From positions 1,860,001 to 1,924,000 of the forward strand of contig NZ_JACVEE010000001.1 in the NCBI RefSeq assembly GCF_015355755.1: 64,000 bases of DNA. The letters run 5' to 3'. A model generated the notes under the pieces. The model was not told where the DNA came from. It saw only the letters and a program-made list of their open reading frames with translations, and made no database searches. The translations under genes were made by a program, and so were the position numbers. Below, piece by piece: positions 55,184-64,000 of this stretch. This DNA is from Nocardia sp. XZ_19_385. GTDB lineage: Bacteria; Actinomycetota; Actinomycetes; Mycobacteriales; Mycobacteriaceae. The first letter of the stretch is position 1. Each line of letters starts with the position of its first letter.

Positions 55184-56575
55184 TCAGGATGACGAGGACG
55201 TCCGGTGCGCGGTGCACAGGAATGCGGTGCCGGTGCGGCCGATTCGGGTGAGCACCAGCGTGTAGGGCTGGGTGCCACGGAGTTTCAGGCGCTTACGCAA
55301 GGCGTCCGGGTCGACGTCGACGCCGCGGACGAGGATTTCCAGGGCACCGCAGTCGCGGCGGGCCAATTCCTGGCGGAGCGATTTCTCGCGCAGTTCGAGG
55401 CGATCGATGATGCGGAAGCCACGCAGGCCGTCGGGGACGCGATCGCCGGTGAGGTAGGCGATCTGCGGATCCAGTTGCCAGAGGCCATGTTTCGCAGCGT
55501 AATGGCGAACCAGGCCCGCGCGGACGATCGCGCCGTCGGGATCGATGATCCAGTCGCCGGGTTCGCGTTCCGGGATGTCGTCGGGCTCAGCGTCGGTCAG
55601 GACGACAGCATCGCCGGAGGACGACAAGACGGTGGCACGGCGGGTTACGCCCGGTTCGGTGAGACCAGGCGACCACAGACAGGCTTCGCGGACCGCCCCG
55701 TCCAGCGAGACCACTTCGATCTCCCCCGCCCAGTCCAGACTGTCGAAATCCAGTCCCGGAGCGCACTTTACGGCGATATCGCGGCCAGCATAGGCGGCGA
55801 GGAGATCCGGCAGCGGAGGTTGCAGCTTGGCCGGGTCGTGAGTTCGGCGGCCGTCGGCACGGCGGGCCGGATCGGCAACGACAACGGTGTCGCGGCTGAT
55901 CGGGACCAACGCATCCGCTTTGGCCACCAACACGTTTCGTTTGGCAAGTGGTTGCGCAACCTCAGCGATGCGCGCACCGTCGGCCATGCGCGCACCGTCG
56001 GCCGCGTACCCGTCGTCGGCCGTGCGCCCGTCGTCGGCCGTGCGCCCGTCGTCGGCCGTGCGCCCGTCGTCGGCCGTGCGCCCGTCGTTAGCTGAGCTGA
56101 CAGGGAACGAATCCTGGTCAGCGGCGACGGGTTCCAGCCGCGCGGTGGTCGAATGGGCCAGGTTGTGGGCGGCCATCAACAGCCGCACATCGTCGAGGTC
56201 GCTGCCGATGACCGACGAGCAAACGCGGGCCAGCTCGGCCAATTCTGCACCGATGGAACAGGTTACGTCGTGCACGGCGCGTCCGGCCAAGCGCTGCGCC
56301 CTGGCCCGCGCTACCAGCGACGGTGTGGCCTGTTGCAGCGCGTCATCGGTGAACAGCCACTCCCCCGCATCGAGGAGTTTCGCTGTTGCCTTGCGGCGCA
56401 ATCGAACTGTGTCGATCAGCGCTGCAGTAAGGGCCCCGTGGTCGCGGCGCACCCGCCCGATGTCGCGCAGGTGCGTCGCGGGGGTGAGCTCCAGCCGGTC
56501 CACCTCCGCCAGCGCGGCGGTACCGGCCGCGCTGGTCAGGAAGGCGACGTCGTCGCGGCTGAAGCCGTATCCCAC
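55184..56575 (-). CDS. Class I SAM-dependent methyltransferase with THUMP-like C-terminus (Rv3037c-like)
   Basis: This protein of about 463 residues begins MGYGFSRDDVAFLTS and has a Rossmann methyltransferase core (VHDVTCSIGAELAELARVCSSVIGSDLDDVRL, near residues 110-145). A C-terminal THUMP-like region follows (LRKRLKLRGTQPYTLVLTRIGRTGTAFLC). The middle carries a repeat of DGRTAD-type hexapeptides from an 18-bp DNA repeat, unlike the mycobacterial relatives as far as I know. The start is the GTG at 56575, which overlaps the TAG of the next methyltransferase by one base. Confidence 0.84.
   Translation of the reverse strand: MGYGFSRDDVAFLTSAAGTAALAEVDRLELTPATHLRDIGRVRRDHGALTAALIDTVRLRRKATAKLLDAGEWLFTDDALQQATPSLVARARAQRLAGRAVHDVTCSIGAELAELARVCSSVIGSDLDDVRLLMAAHNLAHSTTARLEPVAADQDSFPVSSANDGRTADDGRTADDGRTADDGRTADDGYAADGARMADGARIAEVAQPLAKRNVLVAKADALVPISRDTVVVADPARRADGRRTHDPAKLQPPLPDLLAAYAGRDIAVKCAPGLDFDSLDWAGEIEVVSLDGAVREACLWSPGLTEPGVTRRATVLSSSGDAVVLTDAEPDDIPEREPGDWIIDPDGAIVRAGLVRHYAAKHGLWQLDPQIAYLTGDRVPDGLRGFRIIDRLELREKSLRQELARRDCGALEILVRGVDVDPDALRKRLKLRGTQPYTLVLTRIGRTGTAFLCTAHRTSSSS
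55968..56088. repeat. In-frame 18-bp tandem repeat (VNTR-like) in the methyltransferase gene
   Basis: Four perfect copies of CCCGTCGTCGGCCGTGCG (56009-56080) plus eight bases of a fifth, next to two perfect copies of a related 18-bp unit, ATGCGCGCACCGTCGGCC (55968-56003). Because 18 is divisible by 3, copy changes keep the frame; the protein sees repeated DGRTAD units. Confidence 0.97.
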
Positions 56576-57552
56576 TACTTGGCCGCGGTGCCCGGCTTCA
56601 CGCCGGTGATCATCGCGTTGTAGAAGAACTGGCGCGGCACGACATGGCGCAGCACCTTCTCGTCCAGCTTGCTGAGCGCCAGCCAGGCCTTGTACTGGGC
56701 CAGGCGGTAGCGCATGGTCAGCTTCTCGTCGGGCACCGCGGCTTCGAAGGTGCGCACCGGCCAGCCCCACAGGGCGGCGGCGAACTCTTCGGTCGTGGCC
56801 TTCACATCGACCGCACCGGCCGAGCTGGCCATCGCTTCGAGCTCGCGCGGGTCGAAGGTGTGCAGGTCGACGACCGCCTCCAGCGCCGCGGCCCGCGAGG
56901 ACTCGTCGAGCTCGGTCTGCGGGCGCCGCCAACCGGCCAGGAACGGCAGCTTGGTGATCTCGGTGGTGACTTTCCAGGTGGCCTGGCCGAGCCGGCGCGC
57001 GTAGAGGTTGCCGATGGTGGTCGGTTCGCCCGCGAACACGAAGCGGCCGCCCGGCTTGAGCACCCGCAGGCACTCCTTGAGCGCTAGCTCCACATCGGGG
57101 ATGTGGTGCAGTACGGCGTGGCCGCAGACCAGGTCGAAGGTGTCGTCCTCGTACGGGATGGTCTCGGCGTCGGCGACGCGGCCGTCCACGTCCAGGCCCA
57201 GGTGCTCGGCGTTGCGCAGCGCGACCTTGACCATGCCCGGAGACAGGTCGGTGACCGACCCGGACTTGGCGACGCCACCCTGCATCAGGTTCAGCAGGAA
57301 GAAACCGGTACCGCAACCCAGCTCGAGCGCCTTGTCGTACGGCAGCGGAGCCGGGCCGACCGCGGCGTCGAACCGGCCGCGGGCGTATTCGATGCAGCGC
57401 TCGTCATAGGAAATGGACCATTTGTCGTCGTAGGTCTCGGCTTCCCAGTCGTGATAGAGGACCTGGGCGAGCTTCGTATCCTTGAGCGCTGCTTCGACCT
57501 CGGCCTCGGTGGCGTGCGGGTTCGGCGCGGGGTCGTCGGGGCGTACCGTCAT
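56575..57552 (-). CDS. SAM-dependent methyltransferase (Rv3038c-like)
   Basis: This 325-residue protein has motif I LELGCGTGFFLLNLMQGG, VTDLSPGMVKVAL, and the following VCGHAVLHHIPDVELALKECLRVLKPGGRFVFAGEP, typical class I methyltransferase features. The long C-terminal part (about 120 residues) is rich in charged residues. It is in the mycobacterial position before the THUMP-like gene and overlaps its start. The substrate is unknown. Confidence 0.88.
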   Translation of the reverse strand: MTVRPDDPAPNPHATEAEVEAALKDTKLAQVLYHDWEAETYDDKWSISYDERCIEYARGRFDAAVGPAPLPYDKALELGCGTGFFLLNLMQGGVAKSGSVTDLSPGMVKVALRNAEHLGLDVDGRVADAETIPYEDDTFDLVCGHAVLHHIPDVELALKECLRVLKPGGRFVFAGEPTTIGNLYARRLGQATWKVTTEITKLPFLAGWRRPQTELDESSRAAALEAVVDLHTFDPRELEAMASSAGAVDVKATTEEFAAALWGWPVRTFEAAVPDEKLTMRYRLAQYKAWLALSKLDEKVLRHVVPRQFFYNAMITGVKPGTAAK

Positions 57553-57750
57553 AGCGGGTTAGCCTACCCAAATCCCCAGATCGGGCCAGCAATCGGGCCA
57601 CCGATTGAGATCGATCTGGACAACTGGCCGGATTGAAACGTGTTCCTATCTGCGGGTCTGCGTGCGCGGACGGTATGCAGATCGTGCAGTTCGCGGGCCG
57701 AAGTTGCCGACTCTGCGCGGAAACTCAGAAAAATGCACAGTCTGCATACA

Positions 57751-58527
57751 TCAGCGACCGACGAAGGTGGCGGAGCCAGGACCGTCGACAAGGTTCGACT
57801 TCGTCCCGATGCGAGCATCCTCGGTCGTGAAGAGGTCGGCCCATTCGGTGCGGGCGCGATCCAGGCCGTGCGGGCCTGCTTCGAAGACGGCCTTGGCGGC
57901 CGCGAGGGCTCGGGTCGGGCCGTCGGTGAACTGGTTCGCCCAGCGCATGGCGGCGTTGAAGACGTCGTCCGGGGCGACGACCTCGTCGACCAGGCCGAGT
58001 TCCTTCGCCTCGTCCGGCTCGACGAAACGGCCGGTGTAGACCAGGTCTTTGGCCGGACCCGGGCCGATGAGCAAGGACAGGCGGCGGATGCCGGCGAGCG
58101 GGATGAGACCGGACTTGATCTGCGGCAGACCGAGTTTCACGTTGTCGCCGATGATCCGGCGGTCTGCGCCGAGCGCGAGTTCCAGACCGCTGCCCAGGCA
58201 GTAGCCGCTGATCGCGGCGACCGTCGGCTGCGGGACCTTGGCCAGTGCGCCAAGGCCCGCCTGCACGTCAGCGGCCATCGCGGCGGCCTGTGCCGGGCTC
58301 AGCTCGGACAGTTCGGCGAGCTCGTCACCGGCCGAGAACACCCGCTCGTCGCCGTACACGACCAGGGCCGCGACCCGGGGATCCGCCGCCACGGCAGCCG
58401 CGGCCGCCGCCACCTCGCGCACCAGCTGCACGCTGACCCGATTCATCGGCGGGCGGTTCATCCGCAGCACGGCCACACCACGCGCGGCGTCGTCAGCGGG
58501 CAGCTCGAGGGTCACGAATTCGGCCAT
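57751..58527 (-). CDS. Enoyl-CoA hydratase/isomerase-family protein (EchA17-like)
   Basis: This 258-residue crotonase-fold protein has the oxyanion-hole segments FSAGDELAEL and AISGYCLGSGLELALGADRRI. The position of the usual first catalytic Glu is Gln (LGLPQIKSGLIPLAG), so classical hydratase activity is uncertain. The start is placed at ATG 58527 (MAEFVTLELP); three extra codons upstream are possible. Its location between the methyltransferase and NUDIX genes matches Rv3039c. Confidence 0.87.
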   Translation of the reverse strand: MAEFVTLELPADDAARGVAVLRMNRPPMNRVSVQLVREVAAAAAAVAADPRVAALVVYGDERVFSAGDELAELSELSPAQAAAMAADVQAGLGALAKVPQPTVAAISGYCLGSGLELALGADRRIIGDNVKLGLPQIKSGLIPLAGIRRLSLLIGPGPAKDLVYTGRFVEPDEAKELGLVDEVVAPDDVFNAAMRWANQFTDGPTRALAAAKAVFEAGPHGLDRARTEWADLFTTEDARIGTKSNLVDGPGSATFVGR

Positions 58528-58621
58528 GGGACGCACGCTACCGCCCGCCGCTCACAACCCTGTCATCACGGACTACGCGCATCCCGCGACAAGAGCCGTC
58601 GCGCGCGGTACAACGGCGTTG

Positions 58622-59449
58622 ATGACCATCACCATTCGGCCCACGCAGCCGCTACAGCACGACGCCGACGGCGCCACCTCCCGCGCCTACGACGTGTGCG
58701 TGAACCGCAGGCGCGTCGGCCTGATCCGGATCGCCACCATGCCGCGCTACGGGCCCGGCGTCGGCACGATCCGCGCGCTGCGCATCGACGAGGCCGAGCG
58801 GCGCAAAGGACGCGGGGCAATCGCCGTACTCGCCGCCGAGGAGGTGTTGCAGGAATGGGGCTGCACCCAGGTGACGGTAACCGTCCCGGCCGACGCTGCC
58901 GCGGGGCTCCGCCTGAGCACCGCCCTCGGGTATCGCGAACGCAGCCGGAACATGGTCAAACAACTCCCGGCCGAACCGCCCGCACTGCCCGCCGGCGCCG
59001 CTGCGCGACCGATGACGGAAGCCGAGTTCGTGCCGTGGCAACGGGCCGAACTCGCTGAATACACCCAGGATTGGATCGACCGAGGCCTCACGCCCGAGCA
59101 GGCCCGCGCCAAAGCCGAGGCCGACGACCGGGACAACCTGCCCGAGGGCCTCGCCACCCCGGACACCTGGTTCCGGGTGCTCGAATACGAGGGAACCGTT
59201 GTCGGCCACGTCTGGGTGGCGCGCTCGAACGAAACCCGGGCATTCGTCTACGACGTGAAAGTCGCTGCGGAACACCGCGGTAGCGGCCATGGCCGGTCGC
59301 TGATGCTGCTCGCCGAATGGGTAGCGCTCACAGCCGGGGCAACCACCCTCGGGTTGCACGTATTCGCTGGAAACACTCCGGCGCTACGGCTATACGAGTC
59401 CCTGGGCTACGAGGTAACCCAATACAGCCGCTACAAACCGCTGGTCTGA
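58622..59449 (+). CDS. Tandem GNAT-domain acetyltransferase
   Basis: This 275-residue protein has two GNAT domains. The first (about 1-125) has RIDEAERRKGRGAIAVLAAEEVL in the acetyl-CoA loop position. The second (about 135-275) is complete, with FVYDVKVAAEHRGSGHGRSLMLLAEW and GLHVFAGNTPALRLYESLGY. Tandem GNATs acetylate amines or antibiotics; the mycothiol synthase MshD has a similar tandem layout but its sequence motifs are not evident. It is on the plus strand, against the surrounding genes. Confidence 0.85.
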   Translation: MTITIRPTQPLQHDADGATSRAYDVCVNRRRVGLIRIATMPRYGPGVGTIRALRIDEAERRKGRGAIAVLAAEEVLQEWGCTQVTVTVPADAAAGLRLSTALGYRERSRNMVKQLPAEPPALPAGAAARPMTEAEFVPWQRAELAEYTQDWIDRGLTPEQARAKAEADDRDNLPEGLATPDTWFRVLEYEGTVVGHVWVARSNETRAFVYDVKVAAEHRGSGHGRSLMLLAEWVALTAGATTLGLHVFAGNTPALRLYESLGYEVTQYSRYKPLV

Positions 59450-59779
59450 GCGTGCCCACCCCGAGCAGCTACTTCCCGGCGGCGGCGGCGCCTTCCTCGG
59501 TGCTAAATCGCGATCTTCCAAGTCTGAGCGACTATTCGAGTCAGCGACGCTGATTGTCGCTCGGACTTGGAAGGAAGCGCATGTCACACTCGGGCGGATT
59601 ACTCCATGCGCTCCCGCGCTCCCGATGCGCCGCAAATGTGGAGCGACCTGCGGCCGGTCGCCAAATCGGGCGCAGCCGGGCGCTGGGGCGCACGGCGGGG
59701 ACCAAGCCGGTCTCGGTCGGCCGCGCCGTGAGCGCCCCGGTTGCCTCCCAGCCGACTCGTCGACCGCAGGGCCGCCGGC
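59450..59779. other. 330-bp intergenic region with a long imperfect inverted repeat
   Basis: No gene is evident here. CTTCCAAGTCTGAGCGAC (59515-59532) pairs with GTCGCTCGGACTTGGAAG (59556-59573) at 17/18 positions. The 23-nt loop contains a second perfect odd palindrome, TCAGCGACGCTGA. The hairpin could be a terminator for the convergent genes or a small repeated element. The rest, 59574-59779, is GC-rich with nothing recognisable. Confidence 0.7.
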
Positions 59780-60598
59780 TCAATTGCGCAGGGAGCCACG
59801 CAGTTTGCTCTGGTCCGGGAGGCCGGAAAAGTAGCGCTTGTTGTCCGGGAACGTCAGGACGTGCGCGCCGTCGACCTGGGTCAGCACCGGCATGATCGGG
59901 TCGATGACGACGTCGGCGGCGAGAATCTCGGCGGTGGAACCGAATCGGTTCAGGGCGTCGAGCTGAGCCCACGTCGGTGGCAGCAGGATGTCCTCGCCCG
60001 CGCGCCAGCGGTCCAGGGCCTGGGCCGGGGTGCGCCACTGGACCTCGGCAGCCTCGGTGGTGGCGCCGTCCGCGAGCTGGCCCTCGGGGAGGACCGCTAC
60101 GAAGAAGTGGGTGTCGTAGCGCCGCTGCTCGACGACCGGGGTGATCCAATTCGCCCACGGGCGCAGCAGATCCGCGCGCAGGACGAGGTTCGACGCGGCC
60201 AGGAACGCGGCCAGCGAGAGCTCGCGACGCTCCAGCTTGCCGCGAGCCTCGCGATACTCGGTGGTGTCGGAGACGACGGTGTCCGCGGTCGGGCCCGCCA
60301 GCAGCACGCCGCATTCCTCGAAGGTCTCGCGGACCGCCGCGCACACCAGCGCCTTGGCCCGCTCCTCGGTGGTCGCGAACCGCGCTGCCCACCAAGCGGG
60401 TTCGGGACCCGCCCAAGCGATGTCGGCGGTGCCGTCGGACGGGTCGACGCCGCCGCCGGGGAACACCGTCATACCGGCGGCGAAGGCCATGGCCCCGACG
60501 CGGCGCTGCAGGAACACCTCGGGACCCGCGGCGCTGTCGCGGACGAGCATCACCGTCGACGCGTCCTTGGTCGGCACAGCCTCAGTCTTGTCACTCAC
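59780..60598 (-). CDS. NUDIX hydrolase (Rv3040c-like)
   Basis: This 272-residue protein has a NUDIX box split by a long insertion: FPGGGVDPSD near residue 48, then the helix AAVRETFEECGVLL near residue 92. It starts with STVMLVRDSAAGPEVFLQRR, as in the NUDT19/CoA-pyrophosphatase-like group, so CoA or acyl-CoA could be the substrate. Position after echA17 agrees with Rv3040c. The start ATG 60598 is preceded by a short divergent-free spacer to the ABC gene. Confidence 0.9.
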   Translation of the reverse strand: MSDKTEAVPTKDASTVMLVRDSAAGPEVFLQRRVGAMAFAAGMTVFPGGGVDPSDGTADIAWAGPEPAWWAARFATTEERAKALVCAAVRETFEECGVLLAGPTADTVVSDTTEYREARGKLERRELSLAAFLAASNLVLRADLLRPWANWITPVVEQRRYDTHFFVAVLPEGQLADGATTEAAEVQWRTPAQALDRWRAGEDILLPPTWAQLDALNRFGSTAEILAADVVIDPIMPVLTQVDGAHVLTFPDNKRYFSGLPDQSKLRGSLRN

Positions 60599-60633
60599 GT
60601 TTGCACCCTAACGCGTGCTTGGTGACCGGGATC

Positions 60634-61467
60634 TCAGCGGTGGCGGTGCCTGCCCGCGCGCCGGGCCCTGCGCGCGAAATAGCGCCCGTCCACCCGGTCC
60701 AGCGCGATCGACTGCCGGAACGCGTCACTGAGGTTCTCGGCGGTGAGCACATCGCTCAACAGCCCTTGCGCGACCACCTCGCCCTCGTTGAGCAGCATCC
60801 CGTGCGTGAAGCCCTGCGGGATCTCCTCCACGTGATGGGTGACCAGCACCATGGCCGGTGCGTCCGGGTCCGCCGCGAGATCGCCGAGACGTTCCACCAG
60901 TTCCTCGCGGCCGCCGAGGTCCAGGCCCGCGGCCGGCTCGTCGAGCAGCAGCAGTTCCGGGTCGGTCATCAGAGCGCGTGCGATGAGCACCCGCTTGCGC
61001 TCGCCCTCGGACAGCGTGCCGTAGGTGCGGTCGGAAAGGTGTTCGGCGCCCAGGCTTTCCAGCATGTCGATGGCGCGGTCGGTGTCGACATCGTCGTAGC
61101 GTTCGCGCCAACGCCCGACTACGGCGTAACCGGCCGACATCACCAGATCGCTGACCTTCTCTTCCTTCGGCACCCGGGATGCGATGGCGGCGGAGGAGAG
61201 TCCGATGCGTGGACGAAGTTCGGAGACATCGGTTTTGCCGAGTATCTCGCCGAGCAGATTGGCCTGGCCCGAAGTGGGGTGGACTTCGGCGGCGGCCATA
61301 CGGAGCAGTGAGGTCTTGCCCGCGCCGTTGGGTCCGAGGACGACCCAGCGTTCGTCGAGCTCGACCTGCCAGGTGACCGGACCGACCAGGGTATGGCCTG
61401 AGCGTCGGACGGTCACATCGGTGAAATCAATGAGCAGATCGGGATCCGGTTGCGGCACGCGCTCCAT
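60634..61467 (-). CDS. ABC transporter ATP-binding protein (Rv3041c-like)
   Basis: This 277-residue ATPase has Walker A GPNGAGKTSLL, a signature LSEGERKR, Walker B LLLLDEP and the switch His in LVTHHVEEIP. The start at 61467 (MERVPQPDPDLLIDF) fits the family; 26 codons upstream in frame overlap the small membrane protein and do not. No cognate permease is adjacent except the small one-helix protein just upstream, so the system is incomplete or the protein acts elsewhere. Confidence 0.92.
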   Translation of the reverse strand: MERVPQPDPDLLIDFTDVTVRRSGHTLVGPVTWQVELDERWVVLGPNGAGKTSLLRMAAAEVHPTSGQANLLGEILGKTDVSELRPRIGLSSAAIASRVPKEEKVSDLVMSAGYAVVGRWRERYDDVDTDRAIDMLESLGAEHLSDRTYGTLSEGERKRVLIARALMTDPELLLLDEPAAGLDLGGREELVERLGDLAADPDAPAMVLVTHHVEEIPQGFTHGMLLNEGEVVAQGLLSDVLTAENLSDAFRQSIALDRVDGRYFARRARRAGRHRHR

Positions 61468-61687
61468 CTTGGACCAAATGCGCCGGCGATGTCTGACCGA
61501 CCCACACCGGGCGGGCCGAGCGCGGCATTCGGTTGCGCAGTCCATGCATGATGCGGGCCCGGGCAGTCGGGCGACCCTGACGCGGACGATCGGCGGGCGG
61601 GGTGGTCCGGAACATCCGGGCGACGAGCAGCGCCAGCGGAAGTGACAACCCCACCCACCCGATAAGAATCAGCATCAGCATGGTCAT
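61427..61687 (-). CDS. Small membrane protein overlapping the ABC ATPase gene
   Basis: This 86-residue protein begins MTMLMLILIGWVGLSLPLALLVARMF, one membrane helix, followed by a basic and Pro-rich cytosolic tail (TPPADRPRQGRPTARARIMHGLRNRMPRS). GGAGGAC lies about ten bases before ATG 61687, a strong ribosome-binding site. The coding region overlaps the ABC ATPase start by 41 bp in another frame. No family is recognised; the helix and the site support a real gene. Confidence 0.62.
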   Translation of the reverse strand: MTMLMLILIGWVGLSLPLALLVARMFRTTPPADRPRQGRPTARARIMHGLRNRMPRSARPVWVGQTSPAHLVQDGARAATGSRSAH

Positions 61688-61834
61688 GATGACTTGTCCT
61701 CCGAACCAGCATGGGCCGCAACTAGCGTAGGTGCTGCCCCTGTCCCGTGAAATTTACCCAGATTCGCGCGCGCCACACTCGACGTTCCGGGGATAAATCG
61801 GACAAAACTCCGAAAATAGCCTGGATACCGGGGT

Positions 61835-62626
61835 TTACGTCCGTGATTCCCAAGCCTCGGCAGGGATCGCTATGACAGTCAGCGAACCCGGAGCGACTTC
61901 GGTGAATCCCGCATCTCGTACCGCCACCGCCGTACCGGCGGTCACTCTGGCCGACAACTCCCGCCACTGTTCGGCGCCGGCTTCGCGCACCGTGCAGTGG
62001 AATTCGCTGTCGGCCCAGCGTCTGACCAGATCCTCGGGCAGCGCGCCCGCAAGCAACATGCTGGCGTGCCCCACCTGCGCGGCGGCCTTGCCAAGGGTCA
62101 TCTCCAGGGCCGAATTGACCCACAGCACCGGCAGATCCGGATCGGCGGGACCGGGCTCGTCGTGCTCGAGATCCGTGCCGCCGATCTGCAAACGTTTGAT
62201 CCGCGGATCGACCTCGCTCACCGCGCTCGGTACGAACGCCCGGGCCTGCGCACCGCCGACCTCGACGGTGACGCCGTCCACCTCGTTCGCGGCCAGCCAT
62301 TGCGCCCCGCGGGCGCGGCGGGCCACCTTGCGGATCCGCGACCGCTTCCAGGTGAGATACCGCTCTTCCCAGGGACCTTCGGGACCGACCCGCCGGTCCA
62401 TGCACAGCGCGACCACCGCGGTCGCCGCGGCCGCCAGCAGGACACTGCGCGGCGGCGGATCCGCCTTGGGCAGATGCAGCACCATCTGCATGGCCTGCAC
62501 CTGATCCGGATCGGCCGGATCGCCCGCGCCACCGTAACCACGCGCCAGCTCCGCGTGCCGGACGCCGAAATCCAGGTCCGGCGTTGGCAGTTCGGTATCT
62601 ACCCCACCCGTCTCCGGGAAACTCAT
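61835..62626 (-). CDS. Peptidyl-tRNA hydrolase 2-family protein
   Basis: This 263-residue protein has the PTH2 signature LGKAAAQVGHASMLLAG in its C-terminal half (about residues 180-200), the usual active-site region of archaeal/eukaryotic-type peptidyl-tRNA hydrolase. The N-terminal half is an extra domain of about 130 residues with MQMVLHLPKADPPPRSVLL. The start ATG 62626 overlaps the TGA of the inhibitor gene. It may release peptides from tRNA, but many actinobacterial relatives are unstudied. Confidence 0.78.
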   Translation of the reverse strand: MSFPETGGVDTELPTPDLDFGVRHAELARGYGGAGDPADPDQVQAMQMVLHLPKADPPPRSVLLAAAATAVVALCMDRRVGPEGPWEERYLTWKRSRIRKVARRARGAQWLAANEVDGVTVEVGGAQARAFVPSAVSEVDPRIKRLQIGGTDLEHDEPGPADPDLPVLWVNSALEMTLGKAAAQVGHASMLLAGALPEDLVRRWADSEFHCTVREAGAEQWRELSARVTAGTAVAVRDAGFTEVAPGSLTVIAIPAEAWESRT

Positions 62627-63105
62627 CACACCACCACTAGCACCAAAGTAAATGTCTTCGACGGTTCCACACCTTGCTCCCAGGGCCGCTTGTATTCCAT
62701 CCGCAGCTCGGTGACTCCCGCGGCATTGCCGACAAAGGTCCACACCTCGGTCCCCGGCGTACCAGGCATAACCGGCTGATCGGAGACATATTCCTTTTCG
62801 CTGACCTGCCGCACCACATTCTGGTCGAGCGCCGTCAACTGCCAGCCGTAGCCGGTGGACGGGTTCGAGCCCAGCCGCACCACCAGCTGCTGCCCGGTGC
62901 TCAGCTTGCGCTCCTGGCCGTTGTCGGCATCCGTGACCGTCACCGTACCTCCTTGCGGCACAGGCGTTCCCGATGTGCCGCTGGTAACCGGCGCCGAGGT
63001 CACCGGCGGAGCCGAGGAGTGACCAGCGTGTTCGTCACCGGTGTCGGTACCGCACGCGGCGACCGTCAGACCGAGCAGCAGTATCACCAGGGATTTCCGC
63101 ACCAC
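62626..63105 (-). CDS. Protease inhibitor I42 (chagasin)-like lipoprotein
   Basis: This 159-residue protein has a signal peptide with lipobox LTVAAC (mature Cys near residue 18) and a Ser/Thr/Pro linker. A chagasin-type immunoglobulin fold follows, with the loop signatures LGSNPSTGYGWQL (NPTTG loop) and the C-terminal MEYKRPWEQGVEPSKTFTLVLVV. Chagasins block papain-like cysteine proteases. The start is GTG 63105 or GTG 63102 with GGAG a few bases upstream; the longer open frame is spurious. It overlaps the PTH2 gene. Confidence 0.87.
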   Translation of the reverse strand: MVRKSLVILLLGLTVAACGTDTGDEHAGHSSAPPVTSAPVTSGTSGTPVPQGGTVTVTDADNGQERKLSTGQQLVVRLGSNPSTGYGWQLTALDQNVVRQVSEKEYVSDQPVMPGTPGTEVWTFVGNAAGVTELRMEYKRPWEQGVEPSKTFTLVLVVV

Positions 63106-63202
63106 GTCTCCGTCCGCCGAATGACCAACTCGCCCAAGCCTACCGCCGCGAGCATCGAGTAACCGCTGGGCAACCCGTCGATCGGGCCGTGTCGGAGCTT
63201 CC

Positions 63203-64000
<798 letters not shown>

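Noticed and set aside
56009..56088. Possible CRISPR array because of regular repeats
   Set aside because: Units are 18 bp and directly joined with no spacers, and they lie in frame inside a coding gene.
55184..57316. 710-codon minus-strand frame
   Set aside because: Only the part from the GTG at 56575 matches a methyltransferase; the N-terminal third is another frame of the Rv3038c-like gene.
59541..60416. 291-codon minus-strand frame over the NUDIX gene
   Set aside because: Arg/Gly-rich translation of the wrong frame of the NUDIX gene and of the intergenic hairpin region.
61722..62405. 227-codon minus-strand frame near the PTH2 gene
   Set aside because: Overlaps the PTH2-family gene in another frame and shows no family features.

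Overview
The window is about 64 kb of high-GC actinomycete chromosome, most likely Nocardia or a close relative in the Mycobacteriales. Family composition supports this: mycothiol-type DinB/MDMPI enzyme, F420-type LLM oxidoreductase, two-domain GlxA/AraC regulators and many GTG starts. Gene order supports it more strongly. The two ends follow the Mycobacterium tuberculosis order from ligA (Rv3014c) to serB2 (Rv3042c): ligA, Rv3015c-like, mnmA, cysteine desulfurase, then Rv3026c/Rv3027c-like, etfA/etfB, Rv3030/Rv3031/Rv3032-like, Rv3034c-, Rv3035-, Rv3037c-, Rv3038c-like, echA17-like, NUDIX, ABC ATPase and serB. These assignments come from recognising the proteins, not from a database search. 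Both edge genes (ligA at the left, serB at the right) are cut by the window.

Layout. 1-5.9 kb: core genes with a PIN/HTH toxin-antitoxin pair inserted after ligA. 6-20.7 kb: accessory genes in small units. These are a large-subunit catalase, several regulator/target pairs (TetR with an SRPBCC lipoprotein, MarR with an MFS pump, MerR, TetR with an alcohol dehydrogenase, GlxA with an isochorismatase-family hydrolase), an ABC exporter and an LLM oxidoreductase. Several of these divergent promoters carry clear repeats or palindromes that look like operators.

20.9-40.3 kb: a compact biosynthetic gene cluster, the most interesting part of the window. It has a PadR regulator and a divergent malonyl transacylase. 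A nearly continuous plus-strand array follows, with ketoreductase, long ACP, two hotdog proteins, an active ketosynthase, an inactive ketosynthase-like partner, a single polypeptide fusing an active and an inactive ketosynthase, and a KAS III relative without its usual His/Asn. After these come an alpha/beta hydrolase, a complete bacterial-type acetyl-CoA carboxylase (fused AccD-AccA, AccB, AccC), a flavin monooxygenase, an ABC exporter and a two-component system. With ketoreductase and dehydratase-like proteins but no enoyl reductase or aromatase/cyclase, a partly reduced, unsaturated (polyene-like) chain is the simplest prediction. The two hotdog proteins have complementary active-site losses (one keeps Glu without His, the other His without Glu), which suggests a heterodimeric dehydratase with a shared active site.

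40.4-64 kb: return to the conserved backbone. It holds a YeiH-like transporter, phospholipid-type acyltransferase and GNAT, type II NADH dehydrogenase with a divergent LysR, an APH-like kinase, electron transfer flavoprotein, a likely methylglucose lipopolysaccharide/alpha-glucan set (methyltransferase, GH57, GT4, acyltransferase), a PQQ-repeat lipoprotein, methyltransferases, an enoyl-CoA hydratase, NUDIX, ABC ATPase, a PTH2-family protein, a chagasin-like lipoprotein and serB. No rRNA, tRNA, CRISPR array, transposase or integrase was recognised.
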